A DNA stretch of 12,086 nt. It comes from Streptosporangiaceae bacterium (GTDB lineage: Bacteria > Actinomycetota > Actinomycetes > Streptosporangiales > Streptosporangiaceae). Positions 1-6,894 of this stretch are shown here, one piece after another. Below the pieces are notes generated by a model that saw nothing but the letters and a program-made list of their open reading frames with translations, was not told where the DNA came from and did no database searches. Location of the stretch: contig JASIGS010000167.1 of NCBI GenBank assembly GCA_030052355.1, positions 1-12,086 on the forward strand, written 5' to 3'. A program made the translations under genes and the position numbers. The stretch's first letter is position 1; every line of letters begins with the position of its first letter.

Positions 1-897
1 TCCGAGCTGAAGTCGGTCCGCGCGGAGATCAGGGACCTGTCCGAGGAACTCGACAAGGTGGTGGACAGCGCCCACAACGCGCAGATGGCGAGGACGACCA
101 GGCAGCTTCAGGTCGAGCAGATCGCTGGCCGTGCCGTCGAGGAGTTCGCCATCGAGCCGGACGTGCTCGTGGCCGAGTACGGCCCCGACGTCCCCGTGCC
201 TGGCGGCTCAGAAGAGGAGCCCGCGGTGGCCTACGACCGCGAGGCCCAGGAGAGGCGGGCGCACGCGGCCCAGCGTCAGCTCGAGCAGCTCGGCAAAGTG
301 AACCCGCTGGCGCTCGAGGAGTTCGCCGCGCTGGAGGAGCGGCACGCGTTCCTCGTCGCGCAGCTCGAGGACCTGCGGAACACCCGCCGTGACCTGCTGA
401 CCGTGATCAGAGAGGTCGACGAGCGGGTCCAGCAGGTATTCTCCGCCGCCTACGCGGACACCGCGCGCGAGTTCGAGTCGATCATCGGCAGGCTGTTCCC
501 CGGCGGCGAGGGCAGGCTGCTGCTGACCGAGCCCGAGGACATGCTGACCACCGGTATCGAGGTCGAGGTACGCCCGCCCGGCAAGCGAGTGAAGAGGCTT
601 TCGCTGCTGTCCGGCGGGGAACGCGCGCTGACCGCCATCGCGTTCCTGGTGGCGATCTTCAGGGCCAGGCCGTCGCCCTTCTACGTGCTCGACGAGGTCG
701 AGGCGGCGCTGGACGACACCAACCTGCAGCGGCTGCTCGAAATCCTGGCCGAGTTGCGTGACGCCTCGCAGCTCATCGTCGTGACACACCAGAAGCGCAC
801 CATGGAGGTCGCGGACACGCTGTACGGGGTCACCATGCGCGGGGACGGTGTCTCCAACGTGGTCAGCCAGCGGCTGCGCGAGCGCGAGAGCGCGTAA
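1..897 (+). CDS. smc: Chromosome partition protein SMC, C-terminal part (5' truncated by window)
   Basis: The frame is open from base 1 and ends at TAA 895-897, giving the last 298 residues of a protein normally near 1,200 residues; the N-terminal Walker A half, first coiled coil and hinge lie upstream. Residues about 1-30 and 70-150 are charged and coiled-coil-like, including the conserved actinobacterial stretch LGKVNPLALEEF. The C-terminal head follows: ABC signature LSGGE (residues 203-207), Walker B ending FYVLDE with D231 and E232, D-loop near EAALDD, and the switch histidine H263 in VVTHQK. The family forms the ATP-driven SMC-ScpAB condensin that organises and segregates the nucleoid. 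All motifs expected in this half are intact. In many actinomycetes ftsY follows smc closely; here a protease gene separates them. Confidence 0.97.
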   Translation, partial: SELKSVRAEIRDLSEELDKVVDSAHNAQMARTTRQLQVEQIAGRAVEEFAIEPDVLVAEYGPDVPVPGGSEEEPAVAYDREAQERRAHAAQRQLEQLGKVNPLALEEFAALEERHAFLVAQLEDLRNTRRDLLTVIREVDERVQQVFSAAYADTAREFESIIGRLFPGGEGRLLLTEPEDMLTTGIEVEVRPPGKRVKRLSLLSGGERALTAIAFLVAIFRARPSPFYVLDEVEAALDDTNLQRLLEILAELRDASQLIVVTHQKRTMEVADTLYGVTMRGDGVSNVVSQRLRERESA

Positions 898-901
898 CCC
901 G

Positions 902-931
902 GTTGCGGGTGCCAGCACGCACCGCCGCAAC
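902..931 (+). terminator. Candidate hairpin terminator after smc
   Basis: It begins five bases after the smc stop. An outer stem GTTGCG (902-907) pairs with CGCAAC (926-931), and an inner stem GGTGC (908-912) pairs with GCACC (919-923), leaving a two-base bulge and a six-base loop. No T-run follows, which is common for actinomycete terminators but weakens the call. Position between two genes of unrelated function supports it. Confidence 0.45.
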
Positions 932-960
932 GGCCAGGAACCGCCCAGCAGCTTTCGAGG

Positions 961-995
961 TCATCAAATCCATCTATAACCGCTTATATTTAGCT
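961..995 (+). promoter_or_regulatory. AT-rich island with TATAA/TTATA dyad; likely promoter or operator of the S53 protease gene
   Basis: Only 11 of these 35 bases are G or C, in a region that is otherwise about 70% GC. It holds a perfect inverted repeat TATAA-CCGC-TTATA (975-988). TATAAC (975-980) or TATATT (985-990) could serve as a -10 element; no convincing -35 is seen at 16-18 bases upstream. The island lies about 90 bases before the chosen protease start, so a leader of about 80 bases would result. Promoter or operator function is inferred from composition, symmetry and position only. Confidence 0.45.
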
Positions 996-1069
996 GACCC
1001 GAGACAGCGTGTGGCGCCCCAAGCTTGGTGTACCGGCTGAGCTCATCCAGCTTCCAAGCGGGGGACCGC

Positions 1070-3589
1070 ATGAGACCGACCAAGCAGCGGTGGCACCGCG
1101 GACCTGGCAAGCTGGCAGCAGTGCGCGCGAAGGCAGCAATCACGAAGGCATTGCGTCGCAGGGCAGTGCGGTGCCGCGGCGCCCATGTCGCGATCCTCGC
1201 GGCGGTGACGCTGGCGATATCCGGCGGTGTCATCGGCGCGGCGCCGGCCGGCACATCGTTCGCAAGCACCGCCGCGACGCAGACGGCGAGCGCAGGGGTT
1301 GCACCGCCCCGGCAGGCCGTCGCACACCACGGTCCAGAGCGGCTGGGGAGCGCGCCGGCGGTCGCGCCCGGCGCTCATCGCATCGGCGCGCTGCCCGGGG
1401 CGGCGACGCTCAGCGTCGACGTGATGCTCGCGCCTCGCAGCGCGGCGGCCCTGCAGGCATACGCCACAGCCGTGTCCTCACCGGGGAACTCGCTGTACCG
1501 GCACTACCTGACCGTCGGGCAGTTTGCCTCCAGGTTCGGCCCGACCGCTTCGGCTATCTCCGCCGTTGAGTCCTCGTTGCGGGCGGCGGGCCTGCGGCCT
1601 GGACTCCTCGCGGCCGATCACTTGATGCTGCCCGTGACGGCCACGGCGGGTCAGTTCGCCAGCGCTTTCTCGACCGGCTTCGAGCGCTACCACCTGCCAA
1701 CCGGGCGCGTCGCGTTCGCGAACACCAGGGCGCCGTTGCTCCCAGCGTCCGCCGCCCCGCACGTCTCCGCTGTCATCGGCCTGAACAACCTCACCCTGCC
1801 GCAGCCAGCTGGCCTCGCCCGGCCGGCCACCCGTGCCCGGACAACGGAGCCGGAGACGTCGCAGGCTCCCCAGGTGGTGACCGGCGGACCGCAGCCGTGC
1901 ACGGCCGCCGCGGACGCCGCGCCCAGCAATTCTGCCTACACGGCCGACCAGATCGCGTCGGCGTACAGCTTCTCCGCCCTGTACGGCGCCGGGGACGAAG
2001 GCGCGGGCGAGACGGTCGCCGTCCTCGAGCTTGAGCCCGACCTGCCGAGCGACATCGCCGCCTATCAGTCCTGCTATGGCACCGACGCCACGGTGAGCTA
2101 CGTCCAGGAAGACGGCGGCGTGAAGTCCGGAGCCGGATCGGGTGAGGCGGCGCTCGACATCGAGGACATCATCGGGCTGGCGCCGCAGGCGGCCATCGAC
2201 GTCTACCAGGCGCCGAACACCTCAGCCGGGTGGACCGATGACCTGACCGCGATCGTGGACAACACCGCCGTCAAGGTTGCGTCGACGTCATGGGGCCAGT
2301 GCGAGCAAGACGCGGGCACGTCAGAAATCACCGCGGAAGGCACGCTTTTCGAGCAGGCCGCCACCGAGGGCCAGTCGTGGTTCGCCGCCGCGGGCGACGC
2401 CGGGTCGACCGACTGCGGGAAGAGCTCACTCGGCGTCGATGACCCGGCCAGCCAGCCGTACGTGACCGGCGTGGGCGGCACGTCGCTGACGTCGGTCACG
2501 GGGCCGGCTCAGACGGTGTGGAACGAGAGCGCCCATAAGTCCGGCGCTGGCGGCGGCGGCATCTCGTCCTACCACGCGATGCCCGCCTACCAGTCGTCCG
2601 CGCCGTCTTCGCTGAACGTCATTAACGGGCATTCGTCAGGCAAGCCGTGCGGCGCCGCCAGCGGATCGTACTGCCGGGAAGTCCCTGACGTCTCCGCGAG
2701 CGCAGATCCGTACCACGGCTATCTGATCTACTACAAAGGCTCCTGGGCGGGCATCGGCGGCACCAGCGGCGCCGCGCCGACCTGGGCGGCCCTGACGGCC
2801 CTGACCGACGCCTCGGCCGCGTGCGCCGGCACCCCGATAGGCTTCGCCAACCCCGTGCTGTACAAGGCGGCGGCGAAGGATTATTCCGCCGACTTCTCCG
2901 ACATCACCAGCGGTAACAACGACTACACGCCTGACGGCTACTCCGGTGGCCTGTACCCGGCCGGTAAGGGCTACGACATGGCCTCGGGCCTGGGCAGCCC
3001 GCACGGCGCCACCCTCGCCCACGCGCTGTGTACCACCCGCGCGGTCACGGTCATCAGCCCCGGCAACAAGACGCTGACCGTCGGGGTCGGCGCCAGCCTG
3101 CAGATGAGGGGGACCGACTCGCGCGGTGCCTCGCTCACTTTCTCGGCCACCGGCCTGCCGCCTGGCCTGTCGATCAGTTCCTCGGGCCTTATTTCCGGCA
3201 CCCCCAGGACCGAAGGGACCTACCGGGTCAGAGTGAAGGCCGCGGACCCAGCAGGGGCGAGCGGCTCGGTCGCGTTCACCGTCACCGTGCGCGCGAAGAC
3301 CTCGACCACCCTGACGCTGTCCAGGTCGCAAGTCAGTTACGGCGACGAGCAGACCGAGCAGCTGACCGTGAGGGTCAGCGCGGCATCCGGCACGCCGTCA
3401 GGGACCGTCACCGTGAAGGCCGGCGCGAAGGTGCTGTGCACGATCGGACTCAAGTCCGGCAAGGGAGCCTGCGCGCTGGCCGCCAAGAAGCTCGGCCCCG
3501 GTAGTTACAGCCTGATCGCCAGCTTCCATGGCAGCACTCACTTCATCGCCTCCACCTCCGCGAAGAAGGCGCTCAGGGTTGTGAGTTAG
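1070..3589 (+). CDS. Secreted S53 family (sedolisin/kumamolisin) serine-carboxyl protease with C-terminal Ig-like domains
   Basis: The product is an 839-residue secreted endopeptidase of a family usually active at acid pH. ATG 1070 is chosen because GGGG at about 1061-1064 precedes it; an in-frame TTG at 1025 would add 15 residues. Residues 1-60 form a long Arg-rich n-region and a hydrophobic segment (about 39-60), probably a signal peptide cut near residues 60-66. Residues about 105-245 resemble the pro-kumamolisin activation domain. In the catalytic domain (about 285-655) the S53 residues are visible: E359 and D363 in GEAALDIED, oxyanion D443 in AAGDAG, nucleophile S566 in GGTSGAAP. Calcium-site candidates are D611-I612 in FSDITSGNN, then G632, G634 and D636. 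Residues about 657-740 resemble a putative-Ig (He_PIG-type) domain and about 743-839 a bacterial Ig-like repeat domain. Family assignment is firm; substrate is unknown. Its AGG-rich arginine codon use matches its neighbours. Confidence 0.93.
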   Translation: MRPTKQRWHRGPGKLAAVRAKAAITKALRRRAVRCRGAHVAILAAVTLAISGGVIGAAPAGTSFASTAATQTASAGVAPPRQAVAHHGPERLGSAPAVAPGAHRIGALPGAATLSVDVMLAPRSAAALQAYATAVSSPGNSLYRHYLTVGQFASRFGPTASAISAVESSLRAAGLRPGLLAADHLMLPVTATAGQFASAFSTGFERYHLPTGRVAFANTRAPLLPASAAPHVSAVIGLNNLTLPQPAGLARPATRARTTEPETSQAPQVVTGGPQPCTAAADAAPSNSAYTADQIASAYSFSALYGAGDEGAGETVAVLELEPDLPSDIAAYQSCYGTDATVSYVQEDGGVKSGAGSGEAALDIEDIIGLAPQAAIDVYQAPNTSAGWTDDLTAIVDNTAVKVASTSWGQCEQDAGTSEITAEGTLFEQAATEGQSWFAAAGDAGSTDCGKSSLGVDDPASQPYVTGVGGTSLTSVTGPAQTVWNESAHKSGAGGGGISSYHAMPAYQSSAPSSLNVINGHSSGKPCGAASGSYCREVPDVSASADPYHGYLIYYKGSWAGIGGTSGAAPTWAALTALTDASAACAGTPIGFANPVLYKAAAKDYSADFSDITSGNNDYTPDGYSGGLYPAGKGYDMASGLGSPHGATLAHALCTTRAVTVISPGNKTLTVGVGASLQMRGTDSRGASLTFSATGLPPGLSISSSGLISGTPRTEGTYRVRVKAADPAGASGSVAFTVTVRAKTSTTLTLSRSQVSYGDEQTEQLTVRVSAASGTPSGTVTVKAGAKVLCTIGLKSGKGACALAAKKLGPGSYSLIASFHGSTHFIASTSAKKALRVVS

Positions 3590-3601
3590 GCGCCGCCAGT
3601 T

Positions 3602-3635
3602 AGCGCCTTGCTGCCAGTCGCCGTCGGCCGGCGCT
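3602..3635 (+). terminator. Weak candidate hairpin after the protease gene
   Basis: AGCGCC (3602-3607) is complementary to GGCGCT (3630-3635) across a 22-base loop. A competing short stem, GGCGC 3589-3593 with GCGCC 3603-3607, overlaps the stop codon. Neither has a T-run. The 86-base gap to ftsY must contain either termination or read-through signals, but the structure is weak for this GC content. Confidence 0.25.
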
Positions 3636-3675
3636 GTGTCATCCAGTGGCCGCGGTCTGCCAGACTGGTTGCGCC

Positions 3676-4872
3676 ATGGAAACAGATCTGATCATCGCCG
3701 CGATCGTCGTCGTCGTGGGCGGCGGCGGCACTGCAGCGCTCGTTCCCTTCCTGCGCTCGCGCCGTCAAGGCCAACAGCCGCGCGACGGCCAGCAGACCAC
3801 GGGCGGGACCGGCACGCTGGAGCGGCCGCCCGGCCAGCAAGGCGGTACCGCGACGGCCGCTCCGCCGGAGGTACCCGCGCCCTCGGCGCCGCCCGACATC
3901 ACCGCGCCGCCGGAGCAGGTGCCGGGCGTCACCCTCGAGAAGCCGCCGCCGTCTGCCGGCCGGCTGGCGCGGCTGCGCGGCCGGCTTGCGCGTTCGCACT
4001 CGGCCATCGGCACCGTGCTGTTGAACCTGTTGTCCACCGGCCGCCTCGACGACGAGGCGTGGGAGGAGATGGAGGACACCCTCATCACCGCGGACATGGG
4101 CGTAGTCCCGGCGCGCCAGCTCGTCGAGCAGCTGCGCACCGAGGTCAAGGTGGCCGGCACGACCGACGTCGCCGAGGTCAAGGCGCTGCTGCGGGCCGAC
4201 CTCATCGAGATGCTCGGCCCGGACATGGACCGGTCGCTGCACCTGAAGCCGCACGGAGACCGCCCGGCCGTGGTGCTCGTGGTCGGCGTCAACGGCACCG
4301 GCAAGACGACCGCGTGCGGCAAGCTTGCCAGGGCCCTGGTCGGCGACGGGCAGAGCGTCGTCCTCGGCGCGGCCGACACGTTCCGGGCCGCGGCCGCCGA
4401 CCAGTTGCAGACCTGGGCGGAGCGCGTCGGGGCACAGGTCGTCAGGTCTGACCGGGAGGGCGCGGACCCGGCGAGCGTCGCGTTCGAGGCGGTCAACGTC
4501 GGCATCCAGGAAGGTGCCGACGTTGTGATCGTGGACACCGCAGGCCGCCTGCACACCAAGACCGGCCTGATGGACGAGCTCGGCAAGATCAAGCGGGTGA
4601 TCGAGAAGCACGGCAGCGTGGACGAGGTGCTGCTCGTACTCGACGCGACGACCGGGCAGAACGGCCTGCGGCAGGCCAGGGTGTTCGCCGAGGTTGTCGA
4701 CATCACCGGCATCATCCTCACCAAGCTCGACGGGACGGCCAAGGGCGGCATCGTCTTCCAGGTGCAGCGCGAGCTCGGCGTCCCGGTCAAGCTGGTCGGT
4801 CTCGGCGAGGGGCCCGATGACCTGGCCCCGTTCGACCCCGAGGTGTTCGTCGACGCCGTTCTCGGCGACTAA
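3676..4872 (+). CDS. ftsY: Signal recognition particle receptor FtsY
   Basis: This is a 398-residue SRP-receptor GTPase that docks Ffh-ribosome-nascent chain complexes at the membrane. ATG 3676 is chosen over an in-frame GTG at 3646 because METDLIIAAIVVVV is the usual actinobacterial N-terminal anchor; no strong Shine-Dalgarno is visible. A hydrophobic segment (about 4-24) is followed by a Pro/Gln/Gly-rich linker (about 30-95), which replaces the acidic A domain of proteobacteria. The N domain starts near 95 (basic GRLARLRGRLAR). G-domain motifs are G1 GVNGTGKTT (204-212), G2 DTFRAAA (234-240), G3 DTAGR (287-291), G4 TKLDGTAKGG (349-358) and G5 around GLGEGPDDL. G1 continues ACGKLA, where TIGKLA or TVGKLA is usual; the catalytic lysine and threonine are intact. 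The next gene encodes its partner Ffh. Confidence 0.97.
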   Translation: METDLIIAAIVVVVGGGGTAALVPFLRSRRQGQQPRDGQQTTGGTGTLERPPGQQGGTATAAPPEVPAPSAPPDITAPPEQVPGVTLEKPPPSAGRLARLRGRLARSHSAIGTVLLNLLSTGRLDDEAWEEMEDTLITADMGVVPARQLVEQLRTEVKVAGTTDVAEVKALLRADLIEMLGPDMDRSLHLKPHGDRPAVVLVVGVNGTGKTTACGKLARALVGDGQSVVLGAADTFRAAAADQLQTWAERVGAQVVRSDREGADPASVAFEAVNVGIQEGADVVIVDTAGRLHTKTGLMDELGKIKRVIEKHGSVDEVLLVLDATTGQNGLRQARVFAEVVDITGIILTKLDGTAKGGIVFQVQRELGVPVKLVGLGEGPDDLAPFDPEVFVDAVLGD

Positions 4873-4920
4873 GGCGCGGTTCTCGGCGCCGTAGTGGGCC
4901 TGCCAGCGGCCGCAAACACG

Positions 4921-4991
4921 AGACCGTGACAGTTGCGCGGTCGCAGACCGGGGCAATATGGTCACGAAAGGCCGCCAAATCGTCACGGTCT
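4921..4991 (+). promoter_or_regulatory. Candidate structured element: 10-bp inverted repeat enclosing a hairpin
   Basis: AGACCGTGAC (4921-4930) and GTCACGGTCT (4982-4991) are perfect inverted copies 51 bases apart. Between them lies a hairpin CGGTC-GCA-GACCG (4938-4950) extended by TTGC/GCAA (4933-4936 with 4953-4956) across a small internal loop. A third GTCACG copy sits at 4961-4966, exactly 21 bases before the GTCACG at 4982. It could fold as RNA (closing stem with one or two internal hairpins) or act as protein half-sites spaced two helical turns apart. I do not recognise it as a known RNA family. Position is about 190 bases upstream of ffh. Confidence 0.35.
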
Positions 4992-5132
4992 TGCCGACGC
5001 CACGGACAGATCCGCGTATTTCGGGCGCGCTGATCACGGATTGCCCTGGCTGCAGCGTTGCCGGAGGACTGCCGAGGCGCGGGACGTGGCGTTCCTAGCT
5101 CATGGGGAGCCTGGCGGGGGCGCGCGCTTCGG

Positions 5133-5138
5133 TAACCT
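5133..5138 (+). promoter_or_regulatory. Possible -10 element for ffh
   Basis: TAACCT within GGTAACCTGG fits the TAnnnT pattern of actinobacterial housekeeping -10 elements and lies 42 bases before the GTG start. No recognisable -35 precedes it; the upstream sequence is a run of G and C. Tentative. Confidence 0.3.
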
Positions 5139-5180
5139 GGAGAGCCAGACGTTCGCTCGCATCCAGGACGGCAACCCGAC

Positions 5181-6806
5181 GTGTTCGAGACTCTTTCCGA
5201 CCGGCTAACCCAGGTCTTCAGCTCCCTGCGGGGGCGCGGCCGGCTGTCGCAAGCCGACATCGACGCCACCCTCAGGGAGATCAGGATCGCCCTGCTCGAG
5301 GCGGACGTTGCGCTGCCCGTGGTCAGGGAGTTCATGGCCAAGGTCAGGGAGCGCGCCAGCGGGGTCGAGGTTTCTGAGGCGCTGAACCCGGCGCAGCAGA
5401 TCATCAAGATCGTCAACGAGGAACTCATCGCGATCCTTGGCGGCGAGGCGAGGCGGCTGCGGTTCGCCAAGAACCCGCCCACCGTGATCATGCTGGCCGG
5501 CCTGCAGGGCGCAGGAAAGACGACCATCGCCGCCAAGCTCGCGCTGTGGCTGAAGTCGCAGGGCAACACTCCGCTCATGGTCGCCGCCGACATGCAGCGT
5601 CCCAACGCCGTCGAGCAACTCCAGGTGCTCGGCGAGCGGGCCGGAGTCCCGGTGTTCGCGGCATTCCCTGGCAGCGGAGTCGGCGACCCTGTGCTCGCGG
5701 CCAACCTCGGCATCGCAGAGGCGCAGCACAAGCTGTACAACACGGTGATCATCGACACCGCGGGCCGGCTGGGCATCGACGAGGCGATGATGCAGCAGGC
5801 CCGTGACATCCGGGACGCCGTCGATCCGGACGAGATCTTGTTCGTCGTGGACGCCATGATCGGCCAGGACGCCGTGCAGACCGCACAGGCGTTCCTCGAC
5901 GGGGTCGGCTACGACGGGGTGGTGCTGGCCAAACTGGACGGCGACGCCCGCGGCGGCGCGGCGCTGTCGATAGCCCAGCTCACCGGCAAGCCCGTCATGT
6001 TCGTCGGCACCGGCGAGAAGCTCGAGGACTTCGACGTCTTCCACCCCGACCGGATGGCGTCAAGGATTCTCGACCTCGGCGACGTGCTGACCCTGATCGA
6101 GCAGGCCGAGCGGAACTTCGACCAGGAGCAGGCCGCCGAGATGGCCGGCAAGCTTGCCTCCGGCGAGGGATTCACGCTCGAGGACTTCGTCGACCAGCTG
6201 GCCATGGTCAGGAAGATGGGCCCGATCAGCAACATACTCGGCATGCTTCCGGGTGCCGCACAGAACCGTGAGCTGCTGAGCCAGGTCAGCGACAAGGACC
6301 TGGACCGGGCAGCGGCCATCGTCAACTCGATGACGCGCGAGGAGCGGCGCAACCCGAAGATCCTCAACGGCTCCCGCCGGGCCAGGATCGCCGCCGGATC
6401 CGGGGTGACCGTCGGCGAGGTCAACCAGCTGGTCATCCGGTTCCAAGAGGCCCAGAAGATGATGCGCCACATGATGGGCAGCATGCCGGGAATGGGCGGG
6501 ATGCGGCGCAGCAGCAAGTCGCGCGGAAAGGCGAAGAAGAAGGGCAAGGGCGGCGGCCGTCCGGTCGGCGCCGGAAGCCGCGGGCAGGCGCAGCCAGCCG
6601 GGCCCGGTCTCGACCAGCGGCAGCAGACTCCTGCGGGGAACGGCCCGAATCCGGCCGGCCTGCCTGCCGGGTTCGGCTCACTGCCGGGTCTTCCCGGCCA
6701 GGACGGCGCGATCAAGCTGCCATCGACCGGCGCCGGCGGATTCGGCGCTGGGCAGCCCAACCTGCCGCCCGGCCTCCGCGGCAGGCAAGGCAAGAAGGGC
6801 CGGTAG
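5181..6806 (+). CDS. ffh: Signal recognition particle protein Ffh (SRP54)
   Basis: This 541-residue protein is the GTPase that, with 4.5S-type SRP RNA, binds signal sequences on translating ribosomes and delivers them to FtsY. It starts at GTG 5181 (MFETLSDRLTQVF, the canonical N terminus), preceded by a weak, distant AGGA (5165-5168). The N domain spans about 1-95. The G domain has G1 GLQGAGKTT (107-115), G2 DMQRPNA (138-143), G3 DTAGR (192-196) and G4 AKLDGDARGG (250-259), with Ala where Thr is commoner. The M domain (about 320-435) includes the Gly/Met finger region (MGPISNILGMLPG) and the RNA-binding motif SRRARIAAGSG (398-408), then Met-rich MMRHMMGSMPGMGGM. Residues about 441-541 form a basic then Gly/Pro/Gln-rich tail, longer than the roughly 450-residue family norm, as in other actinomycetes. 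A strong hairpin follows the stop. Confidence 0.98.
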   Translation: MFETLSDRLTQVFSSLRGRGRLSQADIDATLREIRIALLEADVALPVVREFMAKVRERASGVEVSEALNPAQQIIKIVNEELIAILGGEARRLRFAKNPPTVIMLAGLQGAGKTTIAAKLALWLKSQGNTPLMVAADMQRPNAVEQLQVLGERAGVPVFAAFPGSGVGDPVLAANLGIAEAQHKLYNTVIIDTAGRLGIDEAMMQQARDIRDAVDPDEILFVVDAMIGQDAVQTAQAFLDGVGYDGVVLAKLDGDARGGAALSIAQLTGKPVMFVGTGEKLEDFDVFHPDRMASRILDLGDVLTLIEQAERNFDQEQAAEMAGKLASGEGFTLEDFVDQLAMVRKMGPISNILGMLPGAAQNRELLSQVSDKDLDRAAAIVNSMTREERRNPKILNGSRRARIAAGSGVTVGEVNQLVIRFQEAQKMMRHMMGSMPGMGGMRRSSKSRGKAKKKGKGGGRPVGAGSRGQAQPAGPGLDQRQQTPAGNGPNPAGLPAGFGSLPGLPGQDGAIKLPSTGAGGFGAGQPNLPPGLRGRQGKKGR

Positions 6807-6809
6807 CGT

Positions 6810-6848
6810 CACGGCGCCAGCCCGGAGCGCGCTGCGGCCTGGGCCGTG
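6810..6848 (+). terminator. Hairpin terminator after ffh
   Basis: Beginning four bases after the ffh stop, CACGGC (6810-6815) plus CCAG (6817-6820) pairs with CTGG plus GCCGTG (6839-6848), a 10-bp stem with one bulged G. The apical part can extend through CCG/CGG-type pairs and the palindrome AGCGCGCT (6826-6833). There is no clear T-run. Its place at the end of ffh and just before the rpsP promoter region supports a terminator. Confidence 0.55.
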
Positions 6849-6874
6849 ATTACGCTCCAGTGGACCTCGTCTGG

Positions 6875-6880
6875 CAGAAT
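6875..6880 (+). promoter_or_regulatory. Possible -10 element for the rpsP operon
   Basis: CAGAAT in TGGCAGAATG lies in the only plausible promoter position between the ffh hairpin and the rpsP leader structures. TTACGC (6850-6855) is a poor -35 candidate with a 19-base spacer. If real, it gives a leader of about 125 bases. Tentative. Confidence 0.3.
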
Positions 6881-6894
6881 GTGTGCGCAAAGCC

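Larger units (their letters stand above)
4873..5180. other. 308-base non-coding stretch between ftsY and ffh
   Basis: No credible gene is seen. A short GGCGC/GCGCC hairpin (4873-4877 with 4886-4890) directly follows the ftsY stop and could be a weak terminator. The notable content is the inverted-repeat element at 4921-4991, described separately. A possible -10 for ffh lies near 5133. An in-frame ATG-initiated reading frame (4933-5208) has no recognisable protein features and runs into ffh in another frame. Streptomyces usually carries amtB-glnK-glnD between ftsY and ffh; nothing of those genes is detectable here. Confidence 0.7.

Noticed and set aside
1025..1069. TTG start adding 15 residues to the S53 protease
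   Set aside because: ATG 1070 has a better ribosome site and the added residues do not resemble a signal peptide start.
3646..3675. GTG start for ftsY
   Set aside because: Ten extra residues precede the conserved membrane-anchor start METDLII; no ribosome site supports the GTG.
4961..4987. GlnR-type boxes left from a lost amtB promoter
   Set aside because: GTCAC half-sites resemble GlnR a-sites, but the GAAAC b-sites are absent at the required spacing and the period is 21, not 22.
3586..5037. 483-codon open frame on the - strand opposite ftsY
   Set aside because: Antisense shadow of a high-GC gene; composition follows the complement of ftsY and no family motif is visible. The same holds for - strand frames at 208-930, 4787-5857, 5205-6044, 5909-6793, 7062-7829 and 7370-8383.
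5001..5045. ATCCG/CGGAT hairpin (5010-5041)
   Set aside because: A five-base stem across a 22-base loop is expected by chance in such sequence.
4873..5180. SRP (4.5S) RNA gene beside ffh
   Set aside because: The conserved apical GGAA-tetraloop motif and its flanking internal loops were not found on either strand.
4933..5208. 91-codon + strand reading frame in the ftsY-ffh gap
   Set aside because: No recognisable domain, no ribosome site, and it runs into ffh in another frame; typical chance frame at this GC content.
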